Positions 10,812-23,091 of a DNA stretch of 64,000 nt are shown in pieces. Position 1 is the first letter of the stretch, and the number at the start of each line of letters is the position of its first letter. The translations under genes were made by a program, and so were the position numbers. Source of the DNA: Saksenaea vasiformis B4078 (Eukaryota > Mucoromycota > Mucoromycetes > Mucorales > Saksenaeaceae); the NCBI GenBank assembly GCA_000697055.1, contig JNDT01002355.1, positions 248,001 through 312,000 of the forward strand. Direction: 5' to 3'. The notes beneath the pieces are model-generated. The model had not been told where the DNA came from, searched no databases, and saw nothing but the letters and a program-made list of their open reading frames with translations.

Positions 10812-13377
10812 TGGTACCAAGGATCTATCGGTCTTATCAAAGAGTCAGCTAAGCATGAATGACAAAGTAATTAGCTTTGTTACATTTGATGGAGACATTC
10901 TTTCGTTGTAGGTCGCCATAATGAACTAGGAAGAAGATCCCTCTTGTTTTCCGCTAATTTGCCAACTAATCGCTCGGAATGGTCCTCTTTTATCTATAGC
11001 TCTTTTTTTCTTTTTTCTTTTTTTTTGCAAAGCCGCTATCCCGTACCAAATATCAAAATAAAGGCTGTCAGTACAAAGCCCAATTCTATTAAAAGAAGCA
11101 GCGCTGTGCACTGCCAAATGTCAAAATAAACATTATTACATACAAAGCCCATGCTTGTAAGGGGAGTTCAGCCGGTTAATCCAGATCATAGAGAAATCCT
11201 CTAAACTCCAACGTTTATTTGTGGCTCCGTAGTCTATGCAGGCCTGGTTCTATAATTATAACCTATGGAAATCCGAAGGGCCGTAGGGCAAGCTTCCCAT
11301 TGATAATAGGTAAAAATCGAGCGCGGTGATAATAAGGAACTGTCGAAAATCTTCTGTTAGGACGGGTCAAATCCTCTTTTACCCGACACTCCAAGTAAAG
11401 AGTTAGCTTCTACATTGATTGTAACTGAGTTTGATGTTTATATATGGTGAATACCAGCTTCTATGATAGACTTTCCGAAACAATATGAATAAAAGGAGGT
11501 TGATTGGAGAGCACCAAAGGCAACAATCCACATGTCCGAGCGGCGAGGCTATGATGGGTGATGAAGCAAATCCTCATCTCTTGGTTCGACAAACAGGTGC
11601 CACTTCATCGTAACGTGCCTCCAAACATTACGAGCCATGCAGCCAAGTTTTGTCATACCTTCCCATACTACGACCATGATAGCTGGAAAGCAAATCCTTC
11701 TCGATTGACAGAAAAGGGCAGGGACAGAGAAAATAGTTGTTCTAAAATTAAATGAGCCGGATTAGAACCGAACGTCTACCATACTCTTGAATGCCCCAAT
11801 GATCAACTATGGTCATTAGTTCACGATCAACCTAGAGCGAAAATACATCGAGAGAGAAATATCCGATATCGATCATTTACTTTACGCAAAGAACGCTACG
11901 GAAAATAGATATCCTGTAATAACCTTGTACTGTGCTAGGAGTATGTATTGTATCTGTCATAGATCCGGAAATTTACTGTTTTGTACGACAATCACTGAAA
12001 TTATCTGGCATCAATGCAGCCTGTGTATTGACCGCGTGTACCATGCAGAGACTACGCAATCATCAACGGAAGAAAGCGCTGCGCCAGTTGAAATAGTCAA
12101 ACCATGCTTATAGCTACCGTATTGGTATCTATTCAAATCTGCAAATATCCTTATGAAGACTGTAGAACTATAATCGACATATCAATGGGGTTGGAGATGC
12201 AGTGGAGACATAGACTCTATAGAAAACAGACTCCAGTACGTTCTATTTTATTGAATCACATTTTACGCCACTCTAAATAGATCATGCGTCCATCAAGAAC
12301 CAAGCTTACGCTAAGGAGGGAATCAACTATGCGGTCGTTAGTATAGAAATTGGCGACAGCGTTATACTTGACTTACATTAAACCTAGTTCTCTGGTGGAT
12401 GCAAAATTCATTTGTGTAGCATAAAAGTTCATGTTATGGTTAGTAAATGGAAGATGCTTTGACGTCAATTCGTTTACGTCCGAGGGAGCACCCCTGCCCC
12501 GTACGTTGACTGGCGGGGACGGTGAGCTTGGGTTAGACACGGTGTGAAGCCAGCTTATTGTTTAACGACCATGAGTCTAAACAGTAGATCAAAAGACATG
12601 AGTATTCCTGCATCTATAGTCCATGCAAGTACGTTCCAAGGATGCGATACAGAAAATAGACTGAAAAATATTGATGCATACCTTTAAATACTGTCGTTTT
12701 GCGCATTTCTATTGATGCATTGGGGAGTCTATTACGCTGAATCAGTGCGACGCGCTCCTGATTCGACGTAAAAGCATCAGCTTCTCTCCCTAAAAGCCTA
12801 CTGCTCCTCGCCACAGGATTAACGTGGTGTCAACGTAAAGCGATACTTAGATGACGCGAATGAATCTTCCAAAATCCTGTACATGCGATGCAGATATGCG
12901 CAATGTACACGTCAAGTAATCCGGATTTGGATAAGGAACAAAGAACTAAATGTATAAATGAGTAAACACATCAATATGTAGAAGATACTGCAAAGAATTA
13001 TGCGCTGTCGTCTAGTATCCAGCTTGGAGATCTCGTAGCGCCGACGCTGATTGTCTGATACGCGGCAATGGGTGTGGCTACACGATGTACCTTATGTCAC
13101 TAGTTGACGGAATGTACTCGGAGGGACAGTTGAGGACAATGGAGAGTCCAGAGTCTGCCATTCTTCCGAAAGTGAGGAACCGAAATTAGGCAATATTAAG
13201 AGCCATGCGTCATGCCACTTACTGCATGAAGATCCGTCTATCTGAAACTAACCGAATTATGAAGAAGGACGTTATCAAATTCACTTTTAGGCCCCGTATG
13301 AATGGAGCGACTAAGAAACCTATATATTCAGAGACAAAACAATATTACTGCTTAATCTCATTCTCCTACCTGTAAAG
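10812..13377. other. Gene-poor spacer
   Basis: About 2.6 kb with only short scattered frames. It contains one copy of a dispersed repeat (12,246-12,535) and a pyrimidine run near 11,000. Two similar stretches near 11,046 and 11,114 (CCAAATATCAAAATAAA and CCAAATGTCAAAATAAA) look like a small imperfect direct repeat. Nothing else was recognised. Confidence 0.4.
12246..12535 (-). repeat. Dispersed repeat, copy 1
   Basis: About 290 bases resemble 33,462-33,762 in the same orientation. Shared blocks on the plus strand include TTTATTGAAT, TTTTACGC, GGATGCAAAATT and GATTAGTAAATGG or GGTTAGTAAATGG. Read on the minus strand both copies end in ATTCAATAAA, an apparent polyadenylation signal, so each may derive from a transcribed element or the 3' end of one. 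The two copies have diverged by substitutions and small indels. No coding frame was recognised. Confidence 0.6.
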
Positions 13378-13563
13378 ATGGATTCAGACCAAGAAAATTT
13401 TCAGATTCTGCTGGCAGCGGTGAAGGATTTAGACGCAAAAGTTACCCGTGAATTCGCAGAATTGCGTAGGATGCTCGCTGAACAGACAGCTGCCATTGAA
13501 CGTTTGGGAGATAAGCTGCAGGTAGAATATGAGGAAGACGAAACAGAATATAATAACAACTAA
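13378..13563 (+). CDS. Small putative coiled-coil protein
   Basis: An ATG-started frame of 61 codons follows a pyrimidine-rich stretch (CTCATTCTCCTACC). The translation is highly charged and helical, with Leu/Ile/Ala at heptad-like spacing (LLAAVKDLDAK, then FAELRRMLAEQ) and an acidic tail. It stands alone in a gene-poor tract. The helix-like composition argues for real coding, but the short length and missing homology evidence leave it uncertain. No function can be assigned. Confidence 0.35.
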   Translation: MDSDQENFQILLAAVKDLDAKVTREFAELRRMLAEQTAAIERLGDKLQVEYEEDETEYNNN

Positions 13564-14819
13564 TCCCATAAACTATATTTAGCGGGCCAACGATCGCAGT
13601 AATCTGAACGGTGGGAAAAAACGCTGTCGTAGAATGGAGTAAACGGCGGTTCATCCGCTTGACTACAATTGTAGGCCCCAGGAGGGACTTGTATTTACCC
13701 TGCTCTCCAGTTGCTTGTCAAAACGAAGAACATTGAGCTGCTGAGGTAGTCAGAAAGCTTCATCGAGATCTTTCATATGTAAAACCAAATCATTCACCTC
13801 TCCAATGTATTCAAATATCAGAATAAAGCAGAAGACCCTGAATCTAGACAGAGAGCGAAAGACTTACCTCCAACCACCTAGAAAGCGTCAACATCATTTT
13901 CACAGTCATTCGTCGCTGCCCCAAATTGAGGCCGAAGTTCTCTAATGGGTACCGTCAGATAGTCATCGTTTTCTGGAATTGTTATAGAGGGTAAAATATT
14001 CAGACCTGGTCCACAGCGCCAAAATCGGTAGTAAACTGACAGATCAACCGATTACAGTCCGGCCCATTCGTTTTTCGTTGACATAAACAGGCTTATGTAG
14101 GAAGACACGTCTAAAAGCCCCAAATGACCAGGATCCTGCTAGTAGTTACGAAAACCAAAGAGTTGCTCACAGCCCCATCGAGTCTCTCAACGTATCTAGA
14201 TATGTATGTAGGAAAAGTGCGCGAGGCAGATGGAAAATCTATAGCTCTGCTAAGTCTGTCATTTAATTTGGAAGTAACGTCAAAGCTCTAACTGATCATG
14301 CTAGGGGATGTCGTTTGGATTTGATGTTCGGTCTGAACTTGATTGGACGTAGCCTGCAATAAAGAATGCTTTTAAACTTTACAAGACTAAATACTGTGAA
14401 GAAGCAGCAGCAATTGTTTCCCTCGTTGTCGCTGTGCAGAGAACGCGTAGTGTCGGTATCCAGGTCAGTAACCTCAGGGCAGTCGTTGTCCTACCCCATG
14501 TTCTTGTTTAGGATCATTGTATGGGTCTCATCTTAGACGTGCCTATCCTATGTGAAACTTCTCCACGAGAGCCGATGCACCGCTAATCATGCTGATTTCA
14601 AGAACCAGATCCTCCTGTTTTCGCTAGACTACGTAGGAAAAACACTCCAATGCATGTCGATGGAATGATTATGTTTTGTTTATTCCGGCATATCTATGAA
14701 GACCCGCTGTGCGATAAAATGGTACAAGATGGATGATTCAATGAAAACAATTAGCTTCATGAGTTGTGTGGATCGGTTGCTTTCTGCGTTTTTCTTTTTC
14801 TTAATGATATGGTAAAGTC
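13564..14819. other. Spacer, nothing recognised
   Basis: No convincing gene, RNA or repeat. The RPA43 3' end adjoins at 14,820. Confidence 0.4.
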
Positions 14820-15701
14820 TTACAATGAACCAGCAACAGTCAGAATGTCATTTGCCTCTACGATACTACAAATGGTTCAGAAACCTCGATCGCATCCATT
14901 TTACATTCTTCTACTTACTCGTGAACGTTGAATTCGAGAACACCGTCGTCACCACCGACATTTGTGTTGGTCTTCTTGTTCACCCACGATCCATACTGAC
15001 TTCGCTTTCGTTCATCATTGCTGTTTTCTTCTTCTCCCTCTCCCTCTCCCTCTTCTTCTGCAACGTTTGCCGTTTCATCTTCCGATGCACGCCATTCATA
15101 CAAGTCGGATGGTATACGTGAACTTGGGATGGATGCGTTGAATGTACCGTAAATCAATAGACCAATGTGATCTTGTGATTGTAAATTGATTCGACCCACT
15201 ATCATCTCACCTGTTACTAACGTTCCTTTGATAACGCCTTACGATGCTTACCGAGCCGAGATCCTTTCTTTGGTTTCCAGACAAGGAATTTGACGCGGAT
15301 GAAAAAGTGACAAAAAGGCGAATCGTACAGAATAATGCCCTTATCTGTCAACAGTTCGATATCAGAATGGGCAAGAACAATGCCATCCAGTTCGGGAACG
15401 TATCTGCCATAGATAGTAAGTATCTCGCGAAATCACCTAATTTCTAAAGGACGTACTTCATCAAGAATGCATTCAGTTGTTCAATGACACCATCCATGGT
15501 TTTTCCTGACCACATTGGAGCCAGGTGAATATATAACTTGGCGACGATTTCGGAGAAGGAAGAGGTTGGCAAGGTGGATGACTTCTTCACTGACGATGCG
15601 ACGGGTTCTACTTCGACGACGGCAGGTATTTTCTGCTTTTTATGACTTTTGTCCTTTTTCTCTTTCTTATCATGTTTACGCTTCTTCTCTTCGTGCGCCA
15701 T
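14820..15701 (-). CDS. RPA43: RNA polymerase I subunit RPA43
   Basis: RPA43 is the Pol I stalk subunit that, with RPA14-type partners, docks initiation factor Rrn3 for rRNA transcription in the nucleolus. Four exons (15,457-15,701, 15,252-15,403, 14,919-15,210 and 14,820-14,865) close in phase with introns of 41-53 bases and give 244 residues. The N-terminus is lysine-rich (HDKKEKKDKSHKKQK). The family pattern follows: IHLAPMWSG, then a LMK-Y-VPELDGIVLAHS joint across intron 1, DSPFCHF, and the OB-fold part HIGLLIYGTFNASIP, then an acidic loop and a short last exon ending in VAGSL. It is divergent from the aminotransferase gene, with 189 bases between the ATGs. Identification rests on this run of family motifs. 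Confidence 0.88.
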
Positions 15702-15890
15702 GGTGGTAATGTAAAAAGAATCGAAACTTTTTTTTCTACGAAGTCCTTTATTTTGTGGCTTTTTCAGGTAGAGCGGGGACAGAAATTCGCTGAGAGAAAA
15801 TTAGTTGTGCGTAATTCGCATGGATTGGGAACATGGGTTTTGGGTTATTACCCGACAAAACCACTTTGTTCCTCTTTGTTTTTGTTTCTT
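15702..15890. promoter_or_regulatory. Shared divergent promoter of RPA43 and the BCAT gene
   Basis: The two ATGs point away from each other across 189 bases, so the spacer must hold both promoters. No clear TATA box is visible. Co-regulation is an inference from spacing only. Confidence 0.5.
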
Positions 15891-17178
15891 ATGAAAAATA
15901 CATTTGAATTTTGTGATATTGATGTTGAGAAGGTATCTCATAGGAAAACACTTATTCCGAACAAAGATCTTGTGTTTGGAAAGTACTTTACCGACCATAT
16001 GCTGATGGTGAAGTGGGACGCTGACAAAGGCTGGCACCGACCAGAAATCAAGCCTTATGAGAAGTTATCCTTGGACCCAAGTGCATCTGTGCTTCACTAT
16101 GGATTTGAGGTGATGCAACGCTGCGTCTGTGTCAGCTACTGACTCGGCTTTCGCTAGTGCTTTGAAGGCTTAAAAGCATACAGAGATTTAGAGGGCAATA
16201 TTCGATTGTTTCGACCAGAAGCAAGTTTGGAACGACTGAATCGATCGGCTGAACGGTTACAACTTCCTGTAAAAAACTATAGTTATTTTTATCGAAGGGA
16301 TACAAACATATTCTTCTTTTTTTAGACATTTGACGTGAATGAACTGTTGAGATGCATCACATTACTGCTTCGTGTGGATGAGATGTGGATACCACGAGAT
16401 CGAGGGTACTCACTGTATGTACGGCCATCTATTATTGGTACTGAAGCATCTTTGGCTGTACACGCGCCAAGTCGGGTGTTACTCTACGTCATTGCTAGCC
16501 CAGCGGGGCCTTACTATCCTACGGGTTTCACAGCGATTTCCTTAATGGCCACAACCAACTACACGCGTGCTTGGCCGAATGGCACGGGGGATATCAAGGC
16601 CGGAGGTAACTACGCACCTTGTGTAAAGCCCCAAGTGATTGCGCACCAGCATGGTCATCAACAGAATCTATGGCTGTTTGGAGGTAAACAAATCAAAACG
16701 TTAGGTTTTTTTTCCTTTTCACAGGGGCACGATAGAGGATCGTCAAATCACTGAGGCTGGAACGATGAACTTTTTTATGCTATGGATCAGTCCAGAAGGA
16801 GATAAAGAACTTGTCACACCTCCACTCAATGGATTGGTTCTTCCGGGTATTACACGCGACAGTGTGATTGAGCTTGCTACAGCATGGGAGACAGAACTTG
16901 GGTTTAAAGTCTGTGAAAAGAAGATTACAATGGATGAGGTGACATTGGCGATCCAACAAGATAGGGTACTTGAAATGTTTGGATCGGGTACGGCTTGTGC
17001 CGCAACACCTATCAAACGGATTGGCTATGGAGGTCATGAGTTTACCATACCTTTGGACCCTGACGATCCTTCATCTGAAGCAGGGCCGCTGACAAAAAAG
17101 ATTAACCAAACTGTCCTTGATATTCAGTATGGTGTCACGAAACACCGTTGGTCGGTGAATATTTCACGTTACGAATGA
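15891..17178 (+). CDS. BAT1: Branched-chain amino acid aminotransferase
   Basis: A PLP-dependent class IV aminotransferase that interconverts Leu/Ile/Val and their 2-oxo acids. Exons 15,891-16,109, 16,158-16,268, 16,326-16,683 and 16,736-17,178 close in phase and give 376 residues, the usual fungal length. Motifs in order: FTDHML, HYGFE joined to [27 protein letters not shown], then [13 protein letters not shown] with the PLP lysine. The last intron uses the acceptor at 16,734-16,735, which restores [14 protein letters not shown]; the earlier AG at 16,722-16,723 would give a stop. LPGITRDS and FGSGTA follow. The N-terminus starts at MKNTFEF without an evident mitochondrial presequence, so a cytosolic isoform is likely. 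The frame is open upstream but lacks an earlier ATG. Confidence 0.92.
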
Positions 17179-17316
17179 AAAATAATAATTCTTTATTATG
17201 CAAAAATTTCTTGTTTTTTTTCCTTTTTGCTTGCAGCCTTTAGGGTGGTTGTGGGAGGAGAGTAGAATTCTTCAGTGTTTTACTTTTACACATATTTCTT
17301 TATCTTCATGTTTGCT

Positions 17317-19276
17317 TTAAAGCAGAGCGGAAATGGCGGCACCTGCAGCACCTAGAACAAGGGTCATGACAGGAGCAGATACCGTGCCGGCATTTTCTGG
17401 CTTGCCATTTTGTGTTTGTCCATTAGAACCCGAGTTGGTGTTACCCTTGCCATTGGTGCTGTTCTTTGTGCCATCTGTAGGCAAAGCAACATCCTTGTAA
17501 GCGCAGCTTGAAGTGGTGCACAGACACTGGCCAGCAACAGGATCCCACCAGATACTGTTACAGGTATCAGGCACCGGGTGACGGTACTTGGGATCGTTAT
17601 TCTGGACAGCCGAACCAGGTGTGGGTGTCTGCAATGAGGGGGCAGCACTGGGACAGTTGTAACAGGTGCTCCAGTTGGTGGTGTTAAAGTTACAGGTGTT
17701 CAACAAGGTAGAAGAAGCAACGCCCACGTCGGAGATATCGATCTTTTCAAGACCGTTACAGATCTCCTTACCGGTGTTGGGCAACTCGCATTTCATGTAA
17801 TCTTGCTCAGCAAGCTTGCTGGCAGGCACAGGGTTCTTCATCCATTCCAACAACTGTTCGTTGCTCACAAACCAGACATCGGGCTTGCCAGCAATGGATT
17901 GAATAAACTCAACCACACCCTTCTTCATGGCGGAAGGATCGGCGAGACCGGGATAGGTGGTCAAATGCGTAGGATGGGTATAGATACCGAAAGGTTGTCG
18001 GTTGCCATTGTAATGTCTATCAAAGTTGGTCTTGGTCCATTGCATCACATCCTGTACGGAACCAGCCAAGTAAACGTCCATCAACTGAGGTGTGTTGGCG
18101 TTGTCCACCACGGCATACATGGGGATTTCCCACACACCGGGAAGCTTGACTTTACCAGGATCACAAATACCGGTCCAGCAATCATTGGCCATACCGTTAT
18201 CCAAAGTATAAGGCCAGTAACAATCATCGGTTACAGCGGTCGAAGAAGAGTCGTACATGAATCCTTGTTTGTGAATTTCGTTCAACGTATCGGCAGTGTA
18301 ATTTACTGTGTTCCACAAATAATAGTTATTTAGCAATGATGAAGCAATTGATTTCCAATTTTACTTACAGAATGGGGCTCGGAAACCTTTCAATTTTCCT
18401 AATGGGACACCTGCATATTCGTGAAGCATAGCTCGGGCAGCGGCGATTTCTCTGATCACATGGTCATAAGTTCAATGAACGATTTCGTAAATAGATCAAC
18501 TTACTGTGCAGAGGGGCTACCTGTATATAAGATTAAAAAAGAAATAGAATGATTGGTTAGCTGTGAAACGTTGTTCGATGAGGGGTCTTTTTTTTTTTTT
18601 TTACTTGCCCACATGAGAGAAGGTATGACTATTAAAAGAAAAGAATTCAGGTCAGTGATTCTGTTGATTCGGGGAATCTTAGACTGAAGCACTTACTCCG
18701 CGACTTCGTTGCCATTGGCGTACCACTGCTGGACAAGCGAGAAATCGGTATACTCCATTGACACGTACCACGAACCCTAAATTACGTGAGATTTTTTTAT
18801 TTTAGGAATCAAACAAGAATAGGTTATTTTTACCTTTGCAGGACAGCCATTAGGGTTTCTAAGGAGGAACGAATCAGAAAAAAAAAAGACGAAAAAAGAA
18901 AAAGAGAAAAAAAAAGAAGGTACTTACTTCACATTCAGCAATTCCTTGGCAGTTGCCAACAACTTTGCCTGGATACTGTCATCAAAGGTGATGGTCACAA
19001 ACTGAAGAGAGAGAGAGAGCGGTTCTCATTAGCAACCGACTACGTTCAAGAATGATGTGTTTTCTTTACCTGAGGAACATCTTTAGCAGCCAAACCACCT
19101 GGTGGAGAGGTGGAAGCACATTGACATTGAGGCAATTTACAGGTATTAGGGTCACATGTATAAGAAGAACCACCAGCACTGGCAGCCGGGATATTAGGTG
19201 AGCCGTCCTGCGCAGAGGACAATTGCGTCAAGGCAAGGATTGATAATATAGCTGCGCTAATGCCAAAAGTTTTCAT
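17317..19276 (-). CDS. GPI-anchored chitin deacetylase (carbohydrate esterase 4)
   Basis: Deacetylates chitin to chitosan at the cell wall or plasma membrane. Eight exons (19,070-19,276, 18,928-19,001, 18,834-18,858, 18,697-18,776, 18,609-18,628, 18,505-18,520, 18,369-18,451 and 17,317-18,305) close in phase and give 497 residues. There is an N-terminal signal peptide (MKTFGISAAILSILALTQ) and a Cys-rich start. The CE4 motifs are TFDD (catalytic Asp/metal Asp), HTFSH (metal-binding His pair), RAPF and a downstream YDSSST/YWPYTLDNG segment. The C-terminus is Ser/Asn/Gly-rich with a hydrophobic tail (APVMTLVLGAAGAAISALL), a GPI signal. Exons 3, 5 and 6 are only 25, 20 and 16 bases, and the intron after exon 5 appears to be a GC-AG intron. 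The activity is predicted, not shown. Confidence 0.9.
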
Positions 19277-19910
19277 AGTAATAAAATAAAAAAGAAAAGA
19301 AAAAAAAAGGGGGAAAAAGAAGAGGAGAAGAAGAGATTTGTATATATTTTCACAAAAAAAAGTTTTTTAACTAAAAAAGGATCTACTTTGTATCTTTATT
19401 TTCCTGGGAGTTATCTACGTACCACGCCACCTTTTAGATGCATTTCGTGGACCGGGAAAATTACAAATATGAAATTGTCTCAGCAAGGTAGTACCAAAAA
19501 ACTCATTTATTTTTGTTTTAGGCTAAGAAAGGAAGGGGGAAAATGTAACAACTCCTCAACAATTTGCATACAGTTGCTCACACCATCTTTCAATATACCG
19601 ACTAGTGTAAAGAGCTCGAGGACTCCAAACCATATAAAAGACATGATGTGCACCCTAAAGAGTAATAATAATGTAAATAAACAAATAAATCGATTGCCGG
19701 TAATTTTCCCGGAACTTACCGGCACCGCCAAAAAGGAACATTTTGACTTGACTTGATTCTCCTCAACAGCTAGATTGTTTAATCTAGTTTTACTATCGGG
19801 TCCCCTTATAACTGCTCAAAACCCCCTATTTTTGTTTCCCTCCTTCGCTCCGCTCTTTCCCCTAATAACTGTTTTCCGCGGCTCCTTTTTTTTTTTTTTT
19901 TCCTTTTTTC
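19277..19910. other. Spacer with T- and A-rich runs
   Basis: It contains the upstream region of the chitin deacetylase gene and the 3' flank of the esterase-like gene, with a run of about twenty T near 19,890. Short frames here look non-coding. Confidence 0.4.
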
Positions 19911-21316
19911 TTAAATTCTTTTAAATTCCTCGGTAATTGAACGATGATACAACACGTCGGATCCACCGACAAGTGTCAAAAATGGCACTAATTTGTTTTG
20001 ACGTGCTGCTGAAGGAACAATTGTAATAGGTGAATGTTTGTCAAGGAAGTCTTGTCCAATGTTGGGATTTAAAACCACTTGATTCACAAAGTACTCTTTG
20101 TTTTCTTTGTCACATTGCGTATTCACACAACCACTTAACGTAATTACTCCGCGAACGGATGTGTCCACTTGCTCAAATCCTTAAAATGGGCATTAATGTT
20201 AGACAAAATCAACTTTTGGATGTAACAGACACCTTACCTGGTTGATATTCCGGCTCATTTGCCGTGAGAGCTACCATGGATGCTAAATGTCCTCCCGTAC
20301 CATCACCTTCCATGATAATGAAGTTTGGATCTCCACCAAACGAAGCAATATGTTGTTTAACCCATCGTAATGCACGTTTGACATCAATAAGATGTGTAGG
20401 ATAAGGGTTGGCGGGTGCAAGACGGTAGTTAACACTGACTACCACCCAGTCGTGTTTGGCAACCAAGATTTGCTCGTATGGAAAAAATACATTCTTGGAT
20501 CCCATTCGCCAAGCCCCGCTATGAACATGAACCTATAGCATTGTTCATTTCACAAGACAGCCCTCCCCGGAAGGTTAAAAATTTACCAGAACCGGTCGGA
20601 GTACGGTACTGTCGCTGCTGCGCACATCCTTCTTACTGGCTATGTCGCGGGTATAAACATCAAGGGTCATATTTCGGGGTTCATTGTAGTCTTTGGTTCT
20701 TTCAATTGCTTCAACCGACTCTTCATTCGTTGCATACGTGATATTCGCATGGACAGTGACTGGGATATGGTAGAAGGGATTCAATAGAAGTTTCAAGTAA
20801 GGCCAACTGAGGAAAGATGTGATGAATGGTAGGTTTCGCATGGTCCTTTTTCTTTTTTCTTTTCTTTTTACCTCAAGATACTGTCCAGTGGTTTGTCCTC
20901 TCCATTCAATTGTTGAATTGCTTTTTCGATTGCTTGTTTGGATTGTTCAGCCTTTCGAAAAAGGAGTACAAGGCCACCCATGGTAGCAAGATCAACGGAA
21001 TAATAAAGCACCCTGGCAAACGTATGGTCTAAAGCACAATGAGAAAACTCCTTTCTTTGTTCCTGGACATTATCAATTTCTTACCGAGGCCGCCGAATGC
21101 CTTGGTTAATTTGACTATAACCGCCTTAGCCAGTAGGACGTGTAAAGGAAGCTCCGACACGAGGGAACATGAGAGACAAAGTAAAATGAGAGGGACCTGT
21201 AACCATTTGTGATGTCTCAGTCTGAGTACGATCTGTCCGTCAAAGGCACTGGCAACCGAGATGCCGAGAAGGGTTACTGAGAACGCGTAGCTCGAGGCAA
21301 CAACCGTTGTGAACAT
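19911..21316 (-). CDS. Membrane-anchored alpha/beta-hydrolase (esterase/lipase-like), probably inactive
   Basis: Exons 21,085-21,316, 20,872-21,028, 20,587-20,806, 20,238-20,532 and 19,911-20,179 close in phase and give 390 residues from the ATG at 21,314. Residues 1-110 contain hydrophobic helices (SSYAFSVTLLGISVASAF; QVPLILLCLSCSLVS). The hydrolase part matches the hormone-sensitive lipase/carboxylesterase type: NYRLAPANPYP, then RALRWVKQHIASFGGDP. The HGG oxyanion motif is HSG, the nucleophile elbow GxSxGG reads GDGTGG with no Ser, and the protein ends shortly after the acid motif GGSDVLY, before the usual His. It is either a pseudoenzyme or a decaying gene; all frames are open, which favours the former. 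It lies tail-out from DGAT2, and a lipid-related role is only a guess. Confidence 0.7.
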
Positions 21317-21589
21317 AACTCCGTCCACTATGCAGGTAAGAGAAAAAAAAAATCACATAAAAAAAAAAGATGTAAAAAGGAACCAGCGGAATAACGTTCT
21401 CGCGTGAAAACCATGTGAAAATGAATACATTAAAGTTGCACAAAAAAAAGTAACAAAGCACGTTCATAGACCAAGAAAAAAAAAGAACATAAAGGTTGCA
21501 GTAGAAAAAAAAAAGAACGCACAGACACATAAACACATAAACCTAACTGGAGACTTCCTTTTTCTTGCATTCATCACTTTTCTAAGCAA

Positions 21590-22805
21590 ATGACGGAAAA
21601 AACCAAAGGACATGCCATTCGTTGGGCACCTTTAAACATTCCATTGGAACGACGATTGCAAACGTTGGCTGTTGCCTGCTTCCTTTCGTTATTCTTTGGA
21701 TCTATTATTCTTTTCCTTTACCTATGTACCTTTCCCATTTTATGGCCAATACTCATTCCGTATGTGACCTATACGTACCTTGACAAAGCACCTGAACGAG
21801 GTGGTCGCCGTGTTGAAAGTACTCGACACTGGGCCGTTTGGAAATATTTTGCAGCTTACTTTCCTGTCAAACTTATCAAAGTAAGGATCAAAGGACATAA
21901 GAAAACCGATTACTTATAGAAACCTTTAGGAACAAGATTTAGACCCTAAAAAAAATTATATCTTTGGTTACCATCCCCATGGTATCATCTCAATGGGTGC
22001 TTTTGCAAACTTTGGAACGGAAGCTACCGGTTTTTCCAAAGTTTTTCCGGGAATTACGGTGTCCCTATTGACCCTCGTCCAAAACTTCTATTTCCCATTT
22101 CTACGAGACCTCATGCTATGTCTTGGTACATGTGCCGTCTCGAGAAAGTCATGCGAGTACCTCTTGTCTTCGGGTCCCGGTCAATCCATCATGATTGTTG
22201 TCGGTGGTGCATCCGAATCTCTAAGTGCTCGGCCCGGTGTCGTTGATCTCGTCCTTCGAAAACGCCTCGGATTTATTCGCCTTGCTATCAAACAACAAGC
22301 CTCCCTTGTTCCCGTTTTCTCTTTTGGTGAAAATGATCTTTATGAGCAGATGGATAACACCGAAGGTACCACCATCTACAAGGTGCAGAAAAAAATACAG
22401 TCTATCTTTGGCTTCACCATGCCAATGTTCCATGCCCGTGGCATGCTTAACTGTAAAGTATTCGCTGGCATGACTTCTTTGCTTTTGGCTTACTCATGCC
22501 GGATTCTTAGATGATGTGGGTATTATTCCGTTCCGTCATGAAATTGTTACAGTCGGTAAGTAAAAAAAAAAAAATTGAAGTAAAAAAATGCAAGATCCCG
22601 TTCCGCTGCAGTGCTAATCATTTCTGTTGCCTTAGTGGGTAAGCCTATCGATGTTCCAAAACTCGAGAAAGACCAGACCGAGCCTACCCAAGAGCAACTT
22701 TTGGCAGTCCAGGCCGAATATATCAAAGAACTTGAAGCAATTTACAACAAGTACAAGGATACTTACGCCAAAGACCGGAAGCGAGAGCTCCGTATCATTG
22801 ACTAA
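21590..22805 (+). CDS. DGAT2: Diacylglycerol acyltransferase type 2
   Basis: Esterifies diacylglycerol with acyl-CoA to triacylglycerol at the ER or lipid droplet. Exons 21,590-21,880, 21,930-22,452, 22,511-22,555 and 22,636-22,805 close in phase and give 342 residues, a normal fungal length. Near the N-terminus is a hydrophobic hairpin (LAVACFLSLFFGSIILFLYL). Family motifs: YIFGYHPHGI with the HPHG signature, GAFANFGTEATGF, IVVGGASESL, RLGFIRLAI, LVPVFSFGEND, ARGMLN joined to YDVGIIPFRH across an intron, and VGKPIDVPK. Intron donors and acceptors are canonical; the third intron has a long A-run after the donor. Substrate preference, including possible monoacylglycerol use, cannot be read from sequence. 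Confidence 0.93.
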
Positions 22806-23091
22806 AATAGCACGTGCTACTTCCCTATCTCCTGCGCGCATTAATCATTATCTGTAATTCCTCTTCTTCCATAAACCTATCATGCAAAAAAAAAAAAAAA
22901 AAAAAAAAAAAAGAGAGCATTTCACACGTGATGGTTACGAAAAACATGTGAATTGGTCCTACCACAAGGATATGGCGATCACTTTTTATCACCCTACATA
23001 CACCTTCCCGAAAAGAAAAAAAACACAAAAAGAAAAGCTATAATTACATATCGAACGTATAACTAGCCCTATCATTAAGCCTCAAGAAATT

